Notes under the pieces: generated by a model
Databases searched by the model: none
What the model was told of the DNA's origin: nothing
The model's input: only the letters and a program-made list of their open reading frames with translations
In this document: positions 1 through 8,066 of the stretch, in pieces
Numbering within the stretch: the stretch's first letter is position 1
Layout: every line of letters begins with the position of its first letter
Source: Mesorhizobium amorphae
Lineage (GTDB): Bacteria; Pseudomonadota; Alphaproteobacteria; Rhizobiales; Rhizobiaceae
DNA length: 64,000 nt
NCBI GenBank assembly: GCA_003240775.1
Contig: QFNI01000002.1
Location: forward strand, 62,001 to 126,000
Direction of reading: 5' to 3'
Position numbers and translations under genes: made by a program

Positions 1-1812
1 AGAACCTCTGTGGAAGCTGTTGCGAAGACTCGCCAAAAGCTCGCCGTGCATCCGGTCTTCAAGCGCATCGACACCTGCGCCGCCGAGTTCGCCTCCCCCA
101 CGGCCTACATGTACTCGACCTACGAGACGCCCTTCGCAGGCCGGTTGGCCGACGAGGCCGGCGTGTCCGACAGGAAGAAGGTGGTGATCCTGGGTGGTGG
201 CCCGAACCGCATCGGCCAGGGCATCGAGTTCGATTACTGCTGCTGCCATGCCGCCTTCGCACTCCGCGAGGCCGGCTATGAAGCCATCATGATCAACTGC
301 AACCCCGAAACGGTCTCAACCGACTACGACACGTCCGACCGCCTCTATTTCGAGCCGCTGACGGCCGAGGACGTGCTGGAGATCCTGCGTGTGGAGCAGG
401 CAAAGGGCACGCTGCACGGGGTCGTGGTGCAGCTTGGCGGGCAGACCCCGCTGAAACTCGCGGATGCGCTGGAGCGCGCGGGCATCCCGATCCTCGGCAC
501 CTCGCCCGACATGATCGACCTCGCGGAAGACCGCGACCGTTTCCAGAAGCTCCTGCACAAGCTCGATCTCGCCCAGCCGCGCAACGGCATTGCCTATTCG
601 GTCGAGCAGGCGCGGCTCGTCGCTGGCGAACTCGGCTTCCCGCTGGTGGTGCGGCCGTCTTACGTGCTCGGCGGTCGCGCCATGCAGATCATTCACGATG
701 ACGGGATGCTCGCCAACTACCTCCTCGGCACCGTGCCGGAGCTTGTGCCCGAAGACATCAAGCAGCGCTATCCCAACGACAAGACGGGGCAGATCAACAC
801 GCTTCTCGGCAAGAACCCGCTGCTCTTCGACACCTATCTGACGGACGCGATCGAGGTGGACGTGGACTGCCTTTGCGATGGCAAGTCGGTGTTCGTGGCC
901 GGCGTGATGGAACACATCGAGGAAGCCGGCATCCACTCGGGCGACTCCGCCTGCTCGCTGCCCGTGCACTCTTTGTCCGACGCCATCGTGGACGAACTGC
1001 ACCGCCAGACCGAGGCGCTCGCCAAGGCGCTGTCCGTCGGCGGGCTGATGAACGTGCAATATGCGGTGAAGGACGGCGAGATCTTCGTTCTCGAAGTGAA
1101 CCCGCGCGCGAGCCGCACGGTGCCCTTCGTGGCGAAGACCGTGGGCAGCCCGATCGCCAAGGTGGCCACGCGCATCATGGCCGGCGAAAGCCTGGACGAG
1201 GCATTCGGTGCCTATGGCAAGGCGAAGCCCGACACGCGCAACCTCAAGCACATCGCGGTCAAGGAAGCCGTGTTCCCGTTCGCGCGCTTCCCCGGCGTCG
1301 ACACGCTGCTCGGCCCCGAGATGCGCTCGACCGGCGAGGTGATGGGGCTCGACCACGACTACGCGCTGGCATTCGCCAAGGCGCAGCTCGGTGCGGGCGT
1401 CGACCTGCCGCGCTCCGGCACGCTCTTCGTGTCCGTGCGCGACGGCGACAAGGAGCGTATCCTGCCTTCGGTGAAGCGCCTGGCGGAACTCGGCTTCCGC
1501 GTGCTCGCGACCGGCGGCACCGCGCGCTTCCTGTCCGAGCACGGCATCGCGGTCGAGAAGATCAACAAGGTTCTGGAAGGCCGTCCGCACATCGAGGACG
1601 CCATCCGCAACAGGCAGGTGCAGCTCGTGTTCAACACGACCGACGGCCAGAAGGCTGTGTCCGACTCCAAATCGCTGCGCCGCGCGACCCTGATGCAGAA
1701 GGTGCCCTACTACACGACGATGGCGGGTGCCGCCGCCGTGGCGGAAGCCATCGCAGCGCTCAAGGCCGGCAGCCTCGAGGTGCGGCCGCTTCAGGACTAT
1801 TTCGCGAAGTGA
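1..1812 (+). CDS. carB: Carbamoyl-phosphate synthase large subunit, 3' part
   Basis: Carbamoyl-phosphate synthase large chain makes carbamoyl phosphate from bicarbonate, ammonia delivered by CarA, and two ATP, for arginine and pyrimidine synthesis in the cytoplasm. The window opens inside the gene: the frame is open from base 1, so the 5' part lies outside and no start can be given. The 603 visible residues cover the linker (VILGGGPNRIGQGIEFDYCC), the second, carbamate-phosphorylating ATP-grasp half, and a C-terminal MGS-like allosteric domain (VLATGGTARFLSEHGI). The full protein of this family is about 1,100 residues, so roughly the last 55 percent is present. The frame is intact to the stop. 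The next gene is convergent. Identity is very secure. Confidence 0.98.
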   Translation, partial: RTSVEAVAKTRQKLAVHPVFKRIDTCAAEFASPTAYMYSTYETPFAGRLADEAGVSDRKKVVILGGGPNRIGQGIEFDYCCCHAAFALREAGYEAIMINCNPETVSTDYDTSDRLYFEPLTAEDVLEILRVEQAKGTLHGVVVQLGGQTPLKLADALERAGIPILGTSPDMIDLAEDRDRFQKLLHKLDLAQPRNGIAYSVEQARLVAGELGFPLVVRPSYVLGGRAMQIIHDDGMLANYLLGTVPELVPEDIKQRYPNDKTGQINTLLGKNPLLFDTYLTDAIEVDVDCLCDGKSVFVAGVMEHIEEAGIHSGDSACSLPVHSLSDAIVDELHRQTEALAKALSVGGLMNVQYAVKDGEIFVLEVNPRASRTVPFVAKTVGSPIAKVATRIMAGESLDEAFGAYGKAKPDTRNLKHIAVKEAVFPFARFPGVDTLLGPEMRSTGEVMGLDHDYALAFAKAQLGAGVDLPRSGTLFVSVRDGDKERILPSVKRLAELGFRVLATGGTARFLSEHGIAVEKINKVLEGRPHIEDAIRNRQVQLVFNTTDGQKAVSDSKSLRRATLMQKVPYYTTMAGAAAVAEAIAALKAGSLEVRPLQDYFAK

Positions 1813-1825
1813 GACGAGGTTTGCG

Positions 1826-1860
1826 GCGTGGACGTTTCGGTTTCGGCCGGGCGTCCACGC
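1826..1860. terminator. Hairpin between convergent carB and a secreted-protein gene
   Basis: A 9-bp perfect stem (GCGTGGACG, 1826-1834, with CGTCCACGC, 1852-1860) encloses a 17-nt loop just after the carB stop. There is no U-run on either strand, so this may be only an imperfect or Rho-assisted terminator. Confidence 0.3.
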
Positions 1861-1877
1861 GAAGACGCCTCAGGCAG

Positions 1878-2351
1878 TCAACGGCAATCGGCTGAGCGGA
1901 AGTTGCGCACGAGTTCGGTCACGGTGGCGTCGTAGCCAGTCTTGGCAGCCCGATCGTATTCCAGCCGGAAGACCCCTATCGCCCCGTCGCAAAGCGGAAT
2001 CGCGCGGTTGTAGAAGATGCGGCCATCCTTGGAGCCGGACCAGCTTGCCCAGCGGCGGGTGTCGCGCCGGTAGGAGACGTCCCAGCCTTCCGCCTCGTCG
2101 GCCTTGATGCGGGCCGCGACATCGCGCGCGAAGGAAGATGCGAGAAGGCCGGCGCCCCAGACCAGGAGTTCCGCATCGCCACGATCGGCAAGGCTGCGGC
2201 CCCCATCACCGTTGTCGGCTTCCGTGACCGGACCGAAGCCCGACGGCAATTCCAGCGCGTAACCGAAACGGGCATTCTCATAGGCCGCCGCCGGAAAGGC
2301 GACGAATGCAGCTGCGAGCGTGACGAAGCCCGCGCGCATGCTTGCTGTCAC
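1878..2351 (-). CDS. Small secreted protein of unknown function
   Basis: This 157-residue protein is not recognised. It opens with a clear signal peptide (hydrophobic GFVTLAAAFVAFPAAA, with likely cleavage after AAA near residue 23) and the mature part contains two cysteines late in the chain (LCDG and the C-terminal SADCR), suggesting an exported, possibly disulfide-bonded protein. The start taken is GTG, which overlaps the stop of the upstream transglycosylase gene as GTGA; an ATG at 2339 four codons later would also keep the signal peptide. Tight overlap implies cotranscription and coupling with the lytic transglycosylase, so a periplasmic or envelope role is a reasonable inference, nothing more. 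Confidence 0.7.
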   Translation of the reverse strand: MTASMRAGFVTLAAAFVAFPAAAYENARFGYALELPSGFGPVTEADNGDGGRSLADRGDAELLVWGAGLLASSFARDVAARIKADEAEGWDVSYRRDTRRWASWSGSKDGRIFYNRAIPLCDGAIGVFRLEYDRAAKTGYDATVTELVRNFRSADCR

Positions 2352-3352
2352 CGCAGCTTGCCGCCCGAGGCGGAGTGTCCGACCCGACCGCCCTTGCCCG
2401 AAGAGGACGGCGCATTCAGCGCGAGACGCGAGCGGCTCTCCTCGGAAGCTGCGGCAGGTGCGGCGACTGTCTGCGCCTCAGCCGTCGCGGCAACAGGTTC
2501 CGCGGCAGCGGCGACCGGCGCCTGGGGAGCGGCGGAGGCAGCGGCAGCGACGGGCGCGGTGTCGACCGGCACGGTCTTCACGGCTGCGATGCCATCGTCC
2601 CAGCGCTCAGCCATGGGTGCGGTCTGCGCAGCGGTTGCGGCAGCCTGGGCCGGACGCGCATCGGGCGCGGCAGAGGCGATGACCACGCCCGGCATCGGCT
2701 GCACATTCTCCGGCTCCGTCTTCGGCGCCGATGGCGGCATGCGGCGGCGCACGAGACCCGTCTCTTCGAGCAGGCCCTTGCGCTTGGCGTCGAAGTAATA
2801 GCCGCGCGCATAGTGGCGGACGGCCTGGTCGTGATCGCCGCCGGCGACCAGATAGGCGCCCTTGAGATATTTCACCGCGTATTTCAGGTTGGTCTCGGCG
2901 TCGAGCAAGCCCGATGCCGGCCCCTCATAGCCCATGGAGCGTGCGGTGGCGGGCAGAATCTGCATCAGGCCCCAATACGGGCCGTTGCGAGCGCCGGGGC
3001 GGAAATTGCTCTCGCGCTTCACCACCCGGCGCACCAGCGCCTCGGGCACCTCGTAGCTGGAGGCGTAAGACGCGATCAGCTGATCGACTTCGGCATTGGT
3101 GCTGACCTTAACGACTTCCACACTGCCCGAGCGCACCATGTCTGGCGAAGATGCCGGCGCATAGGAGGCGGTGACCACATCCACGCCGCGTCCGCTCGGC
3201 ACGAGCGCCGTATCGGGCAACATGGCGAAGGTCTGGGTGACGGTGGGAACTTCGGCGGGAGCCTGAACGCTCTGGCTGCTGGTGGTGCAGCCTGTGGCGA
3301 GAAAAACGGGCAACAGGCATAGGCCGAAGCGGATGGTCATGCTGTGGGGCAT
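2348..3352 (-). CDS. Lipoprotein lytic transglycosylase (SLT domain)
   Basis: Soluble-lytic-transglycosylase-type murein hydrolase that cleaves MurNAc-GlcNAc bonds leaving 1,6-anhydro ends; a lipoprotein by its N-terminus. With the ATG at 3352, preceded by GGAG at good spacing, the protein is 334 residues and begins MPHSMTIRFGLCLLPVFLATGC, with lipobox LATGC. The SLT domain lies around residues 85-190: the catalytic Glu is in VVKRESNFRP, followed by GLMQILPATARSMGY and the AVKYLKGAY/HYARGYY helices. The remaining C-terminal part is Ala/Pro/Val-rich low-complexity sequence, probably a flexible periplasmic tail. An open frame continues upstream of 3352 but lacks family character. The GTGA overlap links it to the downstream secreted protein. 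Confidence 0.9.
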   Translation of the reverse strand: MPHSMTIRFGLCLLPVFLATGCTTSSQSVQAPAEVPTVTQTFAMLPDTALVPSGRGVDVVTASYAPASSPDMVRSGSVEVVKVSTNAEVDQLIASYASSYEVPEALVRRVVKRESNFRPGARNGPYWGLMQILPATARSMGYEGPASGLLDAETNLKYAVKYLKGAYLVAGGDHDQAVRHYARGYYFDAKRKGLLEETGLVRRRMPPSAPKTEPENVQPMPGVVIASAAPDARPAQAAATAAQTAPMAERWDDGIAAVKTVPVDTAPVAAAASAAPQAPVAAAAEPVAATAEAQTVAAPAAASEESRSRLALNAPSSSGKGGRVGHSASGGKLR

Positions 3353-3477
3353 CCCTGTCTCCGCCCCGGCATGCGGGGCTATTGGAATCGCCCATATCAT
3401 GCTTCGGCGCGCTTTGGCGAGACCGGATGCGCCGCGAGCTTGCTCGAGGCTTGAATGCGGCTCCGTTGTGCCCAGCT

Positions 3478-3801
3478 TCAACGCCGGCGAAACAGCCCGT
3501 CATCGATCGACAGCAGCTCCTCGCAGCGTCGCACGGGACACTGCTTCGTGTCTGCTGCGGGGGCATAGATGAGCTTTGCATATTCGTGGTCGAGACAGAA
3601 GGAGCGGTCGCGCACGATGCGCTCGAAGCGCGGCAGCCCGGCCACTCTTTCCGATTGCCAGCGCAGGATCACGGCACCTTCCGCGCGGACGGTCGCCCGC
3701 ACCGCATCGCAGGATGTGCTTGCGGATTGCAGGCGCGTGACAGCCAGCGCCTCGGCCGGCAGCAAAGCAGCGAGCCCGGCAAGAACGACAGCTCTGAGCA
3801 T
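3478..3801 (-). CDS. Small secreted protein, unknown
   Basis: A 107-residue protein with a signal peptide (MLRAVVLAGLAALLPAEALA) and four cysteines in the mature part (TSCDAV, SFCLDH, KQCPVRRCEE), consistent with two disulfides in the periplasm. I do not recognise the family. The start is fixed by a strong GGAGGA seven bases before the ATG; the longer open frame upstream has no such site. It lies 125 bp upstream of the lytic transglycosylase on the same strand and could be read with it. A short G+C-rich hairpin (GCCCC/GGGGC, around 3362-3378) sits just upstream of the transglycosylase ribosome-binding site. Confidence 0.65.
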   Translation of the reverse strand: MLRAVVLAGLAALLPAEALAVTRLQSASTSCDAVRATVRAEGAVILRWQSERVAGLPRFERIVRDRSFCLDHEYAKLIYAPAADTKQCPVRRCEELLSIDDGLFRRR

Positions 3802-4230
3802 GTTGGGTTCCTCCGATGCCATGGGGAGGTAGTGTAGGGCTGCCCGCCCGCAATGTCGGATCGCGCACAGGTGATCACGCCCCTTGCAAAGCGTTGGGGC
3901 GCTCACCATCTCATGCTCTGTCGGGACTGGTGGAAGCGTCCGGCGCTTCCCGAAGCAAGCCACAGGAAAGCTTCGCTTCGCACAGTCTGCCCGGGAACAG
4001 GCTGCCACTTGGCGCAGTGCCCGGCAGGGCGGTCCGATCCTTTCCACAAGCGCCCGCATGGCTTTTCATGCGGACCTGCGCGATGCGAGCCACGGATGTA
4101 CTGGCGGCGCGCGCAGGCTTGGCGCTTGAGGCGAGACTTCCAGGCGTTCCCCGCGCAGCAGATTGCCTGCGGGCGGAAACCCTCTCCCTGGAATCCCCGA
4201 TCGGACCTGCCTATCCCGCTCCCGACGCCC
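3802..4230. other. Intergenic region without a recognised gene
   Basis: About 430 bp between two minus-strand genes. No frame here looks like a protein and no tRNA, 4.5S, RNase P or tmRNA signature was recognised. The only clear structure is a 7-bp perfect hairpin (CCGCATG, 4054-4060, with CATGCGG, 4067-4073, 6-nt loop). The region could hold the promoter and leader of the secreted-protein gene or an unannotated RNA. Confidence 0.4.
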
Positions 4231-4848
4231 TCACTTTTCCGGCAACCAGGTGATCGGCACATGGCCGGGATCGCGCTCTACGCGGTCCAGCCAGGCCGAA
4301 ACTCCGGCATAACGCGCGAGGTCGAAGCCGCCGGCTTCGGCGTCGTGCGTGTAGGCATAGAGCGCGAGGTCGGCCACCGTAAGCGTCGACCCCGCAAGGA
4401 AGGGTGTGCGCTGAAGCTGCTCTTCCATGACGCCGAGCGCCTTTTCGCCACCCGCGAGGGTGGAGGCGAGCTTCTCGGGCGTCGCCTCGGCGCGGCGCTC
4501 GGGATATTCGAAGAGCGCGCGCCGCACGGCGATAAAGGGTTCGTGGCTGTACTGCTCGAAGAAAAGCCATTGGTAGACCAGCGCGCGCTCGAACGCGTGT
4601 TCGGGCACGAAGCGCGTGCCTTCCCCGAAATACAGCAGCATGGCGTTGGATTCGGCCAGGAGGCGCCCGGCTTCCAGCTCAAGTAGCGGGACCTTGCCGT
4701 TAGGGTTCTTGCGCAAGAAGGCCGGCTCGCGCGTGCCGCCATTCGCGCCGCTCACCTCCACATGGCGGAAGGGAATACCGAGCTTGGCGAGAAGCAAGCG
4801 CGGCTTGAAGCAGTTGCCGCTGCTGGCCGAGCCGTAGACCGTGATCAT
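4231..4848 (-). CDS. Glutathione S-transferase family protein
   Basis: Cytosolic GST-fold enzyme that would conjugate or reduce substrates with glutathione; the substrate is not deducible. The 205-residue length is normal. The N-terminal thioredoxin-like domain (residues 1-80) shows ITVYGSASSGNCFKPRLLL with candidate catalytic Ser/Cys, the cis-Pro region NPNGKVPLLEL and the glutathione-binding ES pair in LLAESNAMLLYFG. The all-helical C-terminal domain includes the N-capping motif FLAGSTLTVADLALYAY. The start is the ATG at 4848, because upstream in-frame sequence has no family character. It stands alone between an intergenic gap and the EAL gene. Confidence 0.9.
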   Translation of the reverse strand: MITVYGSASSGNCFKPRLLLAKLGIPFRHVEVSGANGGTREPAFLRKNPNGKVPLLELEAGRLLAESNAMLLYFGEGTRFVPEHAFERALVYQWLFFEQYSHEPFIAVRRALFEYPERRAEATPEKLASTLAGGEKALGVMEEQLQRTPFLAGSTLTVADLALYAYTHDAEAGGFDLARYAGVSAWLDRVERDPGHVPITWLPEK

Positions 4849-4953
4849 GGATGGGCATCCCCTTGTCGCGTCACGACAGTGAAGCGCAGCCCGGCCCGAC
4901 CTTCCAACGAAATGTTTTGCTTGCTCCATCAGCGACAGCGATGGGAGCGGGTA

Positions 4954-5901
4954 TCACGAGGCGTTGCGACGCCCGAACGGCCGGCTGCCCGTGTGGTCGG
5001 CCGGCTGCTGCGGCTTGGGCTCGACCGGGACCGCAGCCAGCGTCGCTTCCCTTGCGCCCTCCGGCATCGGGAAAGGCGAGAACTGCGCCGTCGCGAGCTG
5101 CGGGCGCGCTAGGGCGAAGCCCTGCACCATGGCGGTGCCCGCCTGCACGGCGAGATCGAGCTGGTAGCCGAATTCGATGCCCTCGAAGACCGTGACGATG
5201 CCCTTCTCGCGGAAGCCGCTCACCATGTTCTGCAGCAACGCCATGCCAGGGCGCGAATTGAGCAGGTAGTTCGCCCATTTGCCATCGAACTTCACGATGT
5301 CGGGCCGCAGCGCGCGAACGCGGGCGGCGTCCGACTCGTCCGCGCCGTAGTCGTCGACTGCGATGCGAAAGCCGCCTCCACGCAGCGCCTCGGCGAAATT
5401 GGCGAGGTCGGTCACGGAATCGGCCGGCTGCTCCGTCATTTCGCAGACGATGCGACGAGGCGGAATAGCGGTCTCCTCGAGCACCAGCTTGAGGTCGCGA
5501 ATGGTCTGGACGGCGGCCGCCTCGTCGACGATCACGGACGGGTCGAAATTGAGGAAGATGTCCGCCTCGGCTGGAAGAAAGCTGGCGGCATTCAGGAGGT
5601 GAACCGCGCGGAGAAGGCCTTCCACCTCGAAGCGGCTTTCTGGCGGAACCAGGCGAAAGAAGTCGTATGGCGAAACCGCCCTGTAGTCGCGAAACGGGCG
5701 CACCAGACCTTCATAGGCTGCCGGAAAAAGGCGCTCGTCGGGACCGATGCGAAAGATCGGCTGGAATGCGCTGCGGATTTCGAAAGGTCCCCACACGCCT
5801 GTGGCCGTGCCGTCCGCATGGCGAACCGCGTGCTGAAGGCCATGGGGTTGTGGCACGTGAATGCGGCTTTCGAATTGTGGCTCTGGGCTGCGGTGTCGCA
5901 T
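4954..5901 (-). CDS. EAL-domain protein, candidate c-di-GMP phosphodiesterase
   Basis: Stand-alone EAL domain (about residues 40-280), no GGDEF and no membrane segment, so a soluble candidate c-di-GMP phosphodiesterase. Most metal- and substrate-binding positions are visible: AYEGLVRP (EGL replacing EAL), FLNFDPS (Asn), CEMTEQ (ELTE-like Glu), VDDYGADESD (DDFG-like Asp pair), IVKFDG (Lys) and FEGIEF (EGVE-like Glu), ending with QGFALARP. That argues for an active or at least binding-competent domain despite the EGL change. The C-terminal 35 residues are Pro/Ala-rich. The start is uncertain: the first ATG at 5901 is used (315 residues), giving a 77-bp divergent gap to the aminotransferase; a TTG at 5964 is also possible. 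Confidence 0.85.
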   Translation of the reverse strand: MRHRSPEPQFESRIHVPQPHGLQHAVRHADGTATGVWGPFEIRSAFQPIFRIGPDERLFPAAYEGLVRPFRDYRAVSPYDFFRLVPPESRFEVEGLLRAVHLLNAASFLPAEADIFLNFDPSVIVDEAAAVQTIRDLKLVLEETAIPPRRIVCEMTEQPADSVTDLANFAEALRGGGFRIAVDDYGADESDAARVRALRPDIVKFDGKWANYLLNSRPGMALLQNMVSGFREKGIVTVFEGIEFGYQLDLAVQAGTAMVQGFALARPQLATAQFSPFPMPEGAREATLAAVPVEPKPQQPADHTGSRPFGRRNAS

Positions 5902-5978
5902 CGGAGCCTGTCGCGCACCTTGCGCCTGCCCAAGCGATAAGCAAGAGGGAAGCGCCTTTCCCAACGGGAGTTTTCGTG

Positions 5979-7181
5979 ATGACTTTCCTCGCCGAAGCCC
6001 TCGGGCGCGTGAAGCCCTCGGCCACCATCGCAGCCACGCAAAAGGCGCGCGAGCTGAAAAACCAGGGCCGCGACGTGATCAGCCTCAGCGCAGGCGAGCC
6101 CGATTTCGACACACCCGACAACATCAAGCAGGCGGCGATCGACGCGATCCGGCGCGGCGACACCAAGTATCCGCCCGTCTCCGGCATCGCCCCGCTGCGC
6201 GAAGCGGTTGCCGCCAAGTTCCGGCGCGAGAACGGGCTGGACTACCAGCCGAGCGAGACCATCGTCGGCACGGGCGGCAAGCAGATCCTGTTCAACGCCT
6301 TCATGGCCACGCTGAACCCCGGCGATGAGGTGGTGATCCCCTCCCCCTTCTGGGTCAGTTATCCCGAGATGGTGCTGCTTTGCGGCGGCACGCCGGTGTT
6401 CGCGCCGACCACGCATGAAGAAGGATTCAAGCTCGGTGCCGATGCGCTCGAGCGTGCGATCACGCCGCGCACGAAATGGCTCGTGCTCAATTCGCCCTCG
6501 AACCCCTCGGGCGCGGCCTACACCGAGGCAGAGCTGAAAGCGCTGGCCGATGTGCTCGTGCGCCACCCACAGGTCTGGGTGCTGACGGACGACATCTACG
6601 AGCACCTCGTCTATGGCGACTTCCGCTTCCGCACGATCGCGGAGGTAGAGCCGGAGTTGAAGGAGCGCACGCTGACCATGAACGGCGTCTCCAAAGCCTA
6701 TGCGATGACCGGCTGGCGCATCGGCTATGGCGCCGGGCCGCTCGCGCTCATCAAGGCGATGGACATGATCCAGGGCCAGCAGACCTCGGGCGCCTGCACC
6801 ATCGCGCAGTGGGCGGCCGTCGAGGCGCTGAACGGGCCGCAGGACTTCGTGGGCAAGAACAAGGCGGTGTTCCAGGGCCGGCGCGACCTCGTGGTCGGCA
6901 TGCTCAACCAGGCACGCGGCCTGTCCTGCCCGTCGCCCGAGGGCGCGTTCTACGTCTACCCCTCCTGCGCGGAACTGATCGGCAAGCGCACCGAAGGCGG
7001 CACGGTGATCGCCGACGACACGACCTTCTGCGCGGAACTGCTGCAGGCCGAGGGCGTGGCGGTGGTGCAAGGCTCGGCCTTCGGGCTCGGACCCAATTTC
7101 CGCATCTCCTATGCGACGTCGGAGACGCTGCTGGAGGATGCCTGCACGCGCATCCAGCGCTTCACGGCATCGCTGAGCTGA
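5979..7181 (+). CDS. aatA: Aspartate aminotransferase (class I PLP enzyme)
   Basis: Pyridoxal-phosphate aminotransferase of the Ib subgroup, which transfers amino groups between aspartate and 2-oxoglutarate and, in many alphaproteobacteria, also acts on prephenate. It has 400 residues, the normal length. Visible landmarks are SLSAGEPDFDTP, GTGGKQILFNAF (phosphate cup), LNSPSNPSGAAY (Asn contacting PLP), DDIYEHLVY (Asp/Tyr) and the PLP lysine K239 in GVSKAYAMTGWRIGY, with the substrate arginine in FRISYA near the end. The ATG follows GGGAG at 8 bp. It is divergent from the EAL gene and convergent with the AbcR-like RNA; rhizobial abcR genes lie beside an aspartate aminotransferase gene (aspB), which supports both calls. 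Naming as aatA or aspB is a matter of convention. Confidence 0.93.
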   Translation: MTFLAEALGRVKPSATIAATQKARELKNQGRDVISLSAGEPDFDTPDNIKQAAIDAIRRGDTKYPPVSGIAPLREAVAAKFRRENGLDYQPSETIVGTGGKQILFNAFMATLNPGDEVVIPSPFWVSYPEMVLLCGGTPVFAPTTHEEGFKLGADALERAITPRTKWLVLNSPSNPSGAAYTEAELKALADVLVRHPQVWVLTDDIYEHLVYGDFRFRTIAEVEPELKERTLTMNGVSKAYAMTGWRIGYGAGPLALIKAMDMIQGQQTSGACTIAQWAAVEALNGPQDFVGKNKAVFQGRRDLVVGMLNQARGLSCPSPEGAFYVYPSCAELIGKRTEGGTVIADDTTFCAELLQAEGVAVVQGSAFGLGPNFRISYATSETLLEDACTRIQRFTASLS

Positions 7182-7232
7182 CCGGTCGAAGGGGTGGCGC
7201 CAAGCGCCGCCCCGCCCCCTGATTCCAGGCAC

Positions 7233-7260
7233 AAAAAAAGCCGGATCCAAGGGACCCGGC
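7233..7260 (-). terminator. Intrinsic terminator of the AbcR-like RNA
   Basis: A hairpin of GCCGG-A-TCC with GGA-C-CCGGC (7240-7260), one mismatch and a 3-nt loop, is followed on the minus strand by seven U (7239-7233). It may also slow plus-strand readthrough from the aminotransferase. Confidence 0.85.
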
Positions 7261-7345
7261 CGAGTTGTTGGAGTCGCCTGAAAAGGCTGAACCTCCAGAG
7301 GGGAACACTCGCAGGCGTCAATGGGAGGAGAAACGCCCGTGAGAT
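7233..7345 (-). ncRNA. abcR: AbcR-like (alpha-r15) small regulatory RNA
   Basis: Reading the minus strand, a promoter (TTGCTG, N17, CATATA) leads to a transcript of about 113 nt that ends in a clean intrinsic terminator. The first hairpin has a GGCGT/ACGCC stem whose loop carries CUCCUCCCA, an anti-Shine-Dalgarno motif. A second arm pairs CGCCTG with CAGGCG and encloses a second CU-rich segment, UUCCCCUCUGGAGG. The two arms share sequence, so they may be alternatives. Third comes the terminator. Known rhizobial AbcR RNAs are about this size, expose CUCCC motifs, bind Hfq and repress ABC-transporter mRNAs, and lie near aspB. The synteny here matches, with the aminotransferase convergent. Family assignment is by motif and position, not by a covariance search. 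Confidence 0.68.
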
Positions 7346-7351
7346 GACCGC

Positions 7352-7380
7352 TATATGTGCAACCCGTGCCCAAACAGCAA
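7352..7380 (-). promoter_or_regulatory. Promoter of the AbcR-like RNA
   Basis: On the minus strand, TTGCTG (7380-7375) and CATATA (7357-7352) are separated by 17 bp, matching a housekeeping-sigma promoter, with the start expected near 7345. Confidence 0.55.
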
Positions 7381-7606
7381 GCAGGCCTTTTTGCACACCA
7401 CCCATGCGAAAACGGATAGCCTGTCCATTTTGCGCCACGACTGCCGCTGTTTCCGCGCTCGTCATGGCAAACGCTTGGTTAACGGCCGCTCGATTTGCGT
7501 CATTTCATGCGCTGTAAGCGATTGAATGAACTGGCATCCGCCCAGTCAAACTCCACCGGCGGAACTCTTCAGGAGTGGGCAACGGGCAAATCACCTTCGA
7601 CGGGAT

Positions 7607-7623
7607 GCGACTCACTGAGTCGC
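7607..7623. repeat. 17-bp perfect dyad, operator-like
   Basis: GCGACTCA, one C, then TGAGTCGC form a perfect inverted repeat in an otherwise featureless intergenic stretch (7381-7784). The loop is too short for an RNA hairpin, so a protein-binding site is more likely. No regulator can be assigned. Confidence 0.4.
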
Positions 7624-7784
7624 CACACATGGAGAATGGAAGTGTTTTCGAGCTGAGCAGCCATGCCCAAGCAAAAGGCAAACGGCGCGGCCTAGAGATT
7701 CCGACCTACTCAAGATGGCCAAGAATTTCCGATAAAGCCCTGTGATCGCTCGAAAAACGCGGTTCGAACACCCATATATCGAGC

Positions 7785-7997
7785 ATGAGAACCTCCTCCA
7801 CACCCCGCCGTTTCCGGAGCGCCGAGACAGGCCGCTTCGTTTCTTCCGACTTCGCCCGCCGCCACCCCGACACCACGCTCGGCGAGCGACGCGGGCGCCA
7901 TTCGCCGCGTGGCGCGTTTCGCTCATGTGCGACCGGTCGTTTCGTGGACCGTGCCTTCGCCCGCCAGCACCCGCGCAGCACGATCCGTCACCGCTGA
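7785..7997 (+). CDS. Small basic protein with two TGRFV repeats
   Basis: A 70-residue, Arg-rich protein built from two copies of one motif: SAETGRFVSSDFARRHPDTT and SCATGRFVDRAFARQHPRST, spaced 32 residues apart. Small proteins with the pattern TGRFV-x(4-6)-A-x(2-3)-P-x-T are common in bacteria and phages and have no established function; high positive charge suggests nucleic-acid contact, which is inference. The ATG has only a weak ribosome-binding site (GAGC), so the start is uncertain. It stands upstream of clpS on the same strand. The repeat makes a chance frame unlikely. Confidence 0.6.
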   Translation: MRTSSTPRRFRSAETGRFVSSDFARRHPDTTLGERRGRHSPRGAFRSCATGRFVDRAFARQHPRSTIRHR

Positions 7998-8066
7998 TGG
8001 TTGGCAGCAGCCGTCACACCGCCTAGGAGAGGCGCTGCGCGAGAGCACTCCCCAAGGAGGCCGGCC

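Noticed and set aside
316..1590. Long open frame antisense to carB
   Set aside because: Arg/His/Glu-rich sequence with no family character; a by-product of strong third-position GC bias in carB. Similar long antisense frames over uvrB (9503-11086), the enolase-superfamily gene (12417-14165) and petB (37980-39350) were dropped for the same reason.
8001..8066. Longer N-terminus of ClpS
   Set aside because: The internal ATG at 8067 has a perfect AAGGAGG; the upstream residues are not ClpS-like.
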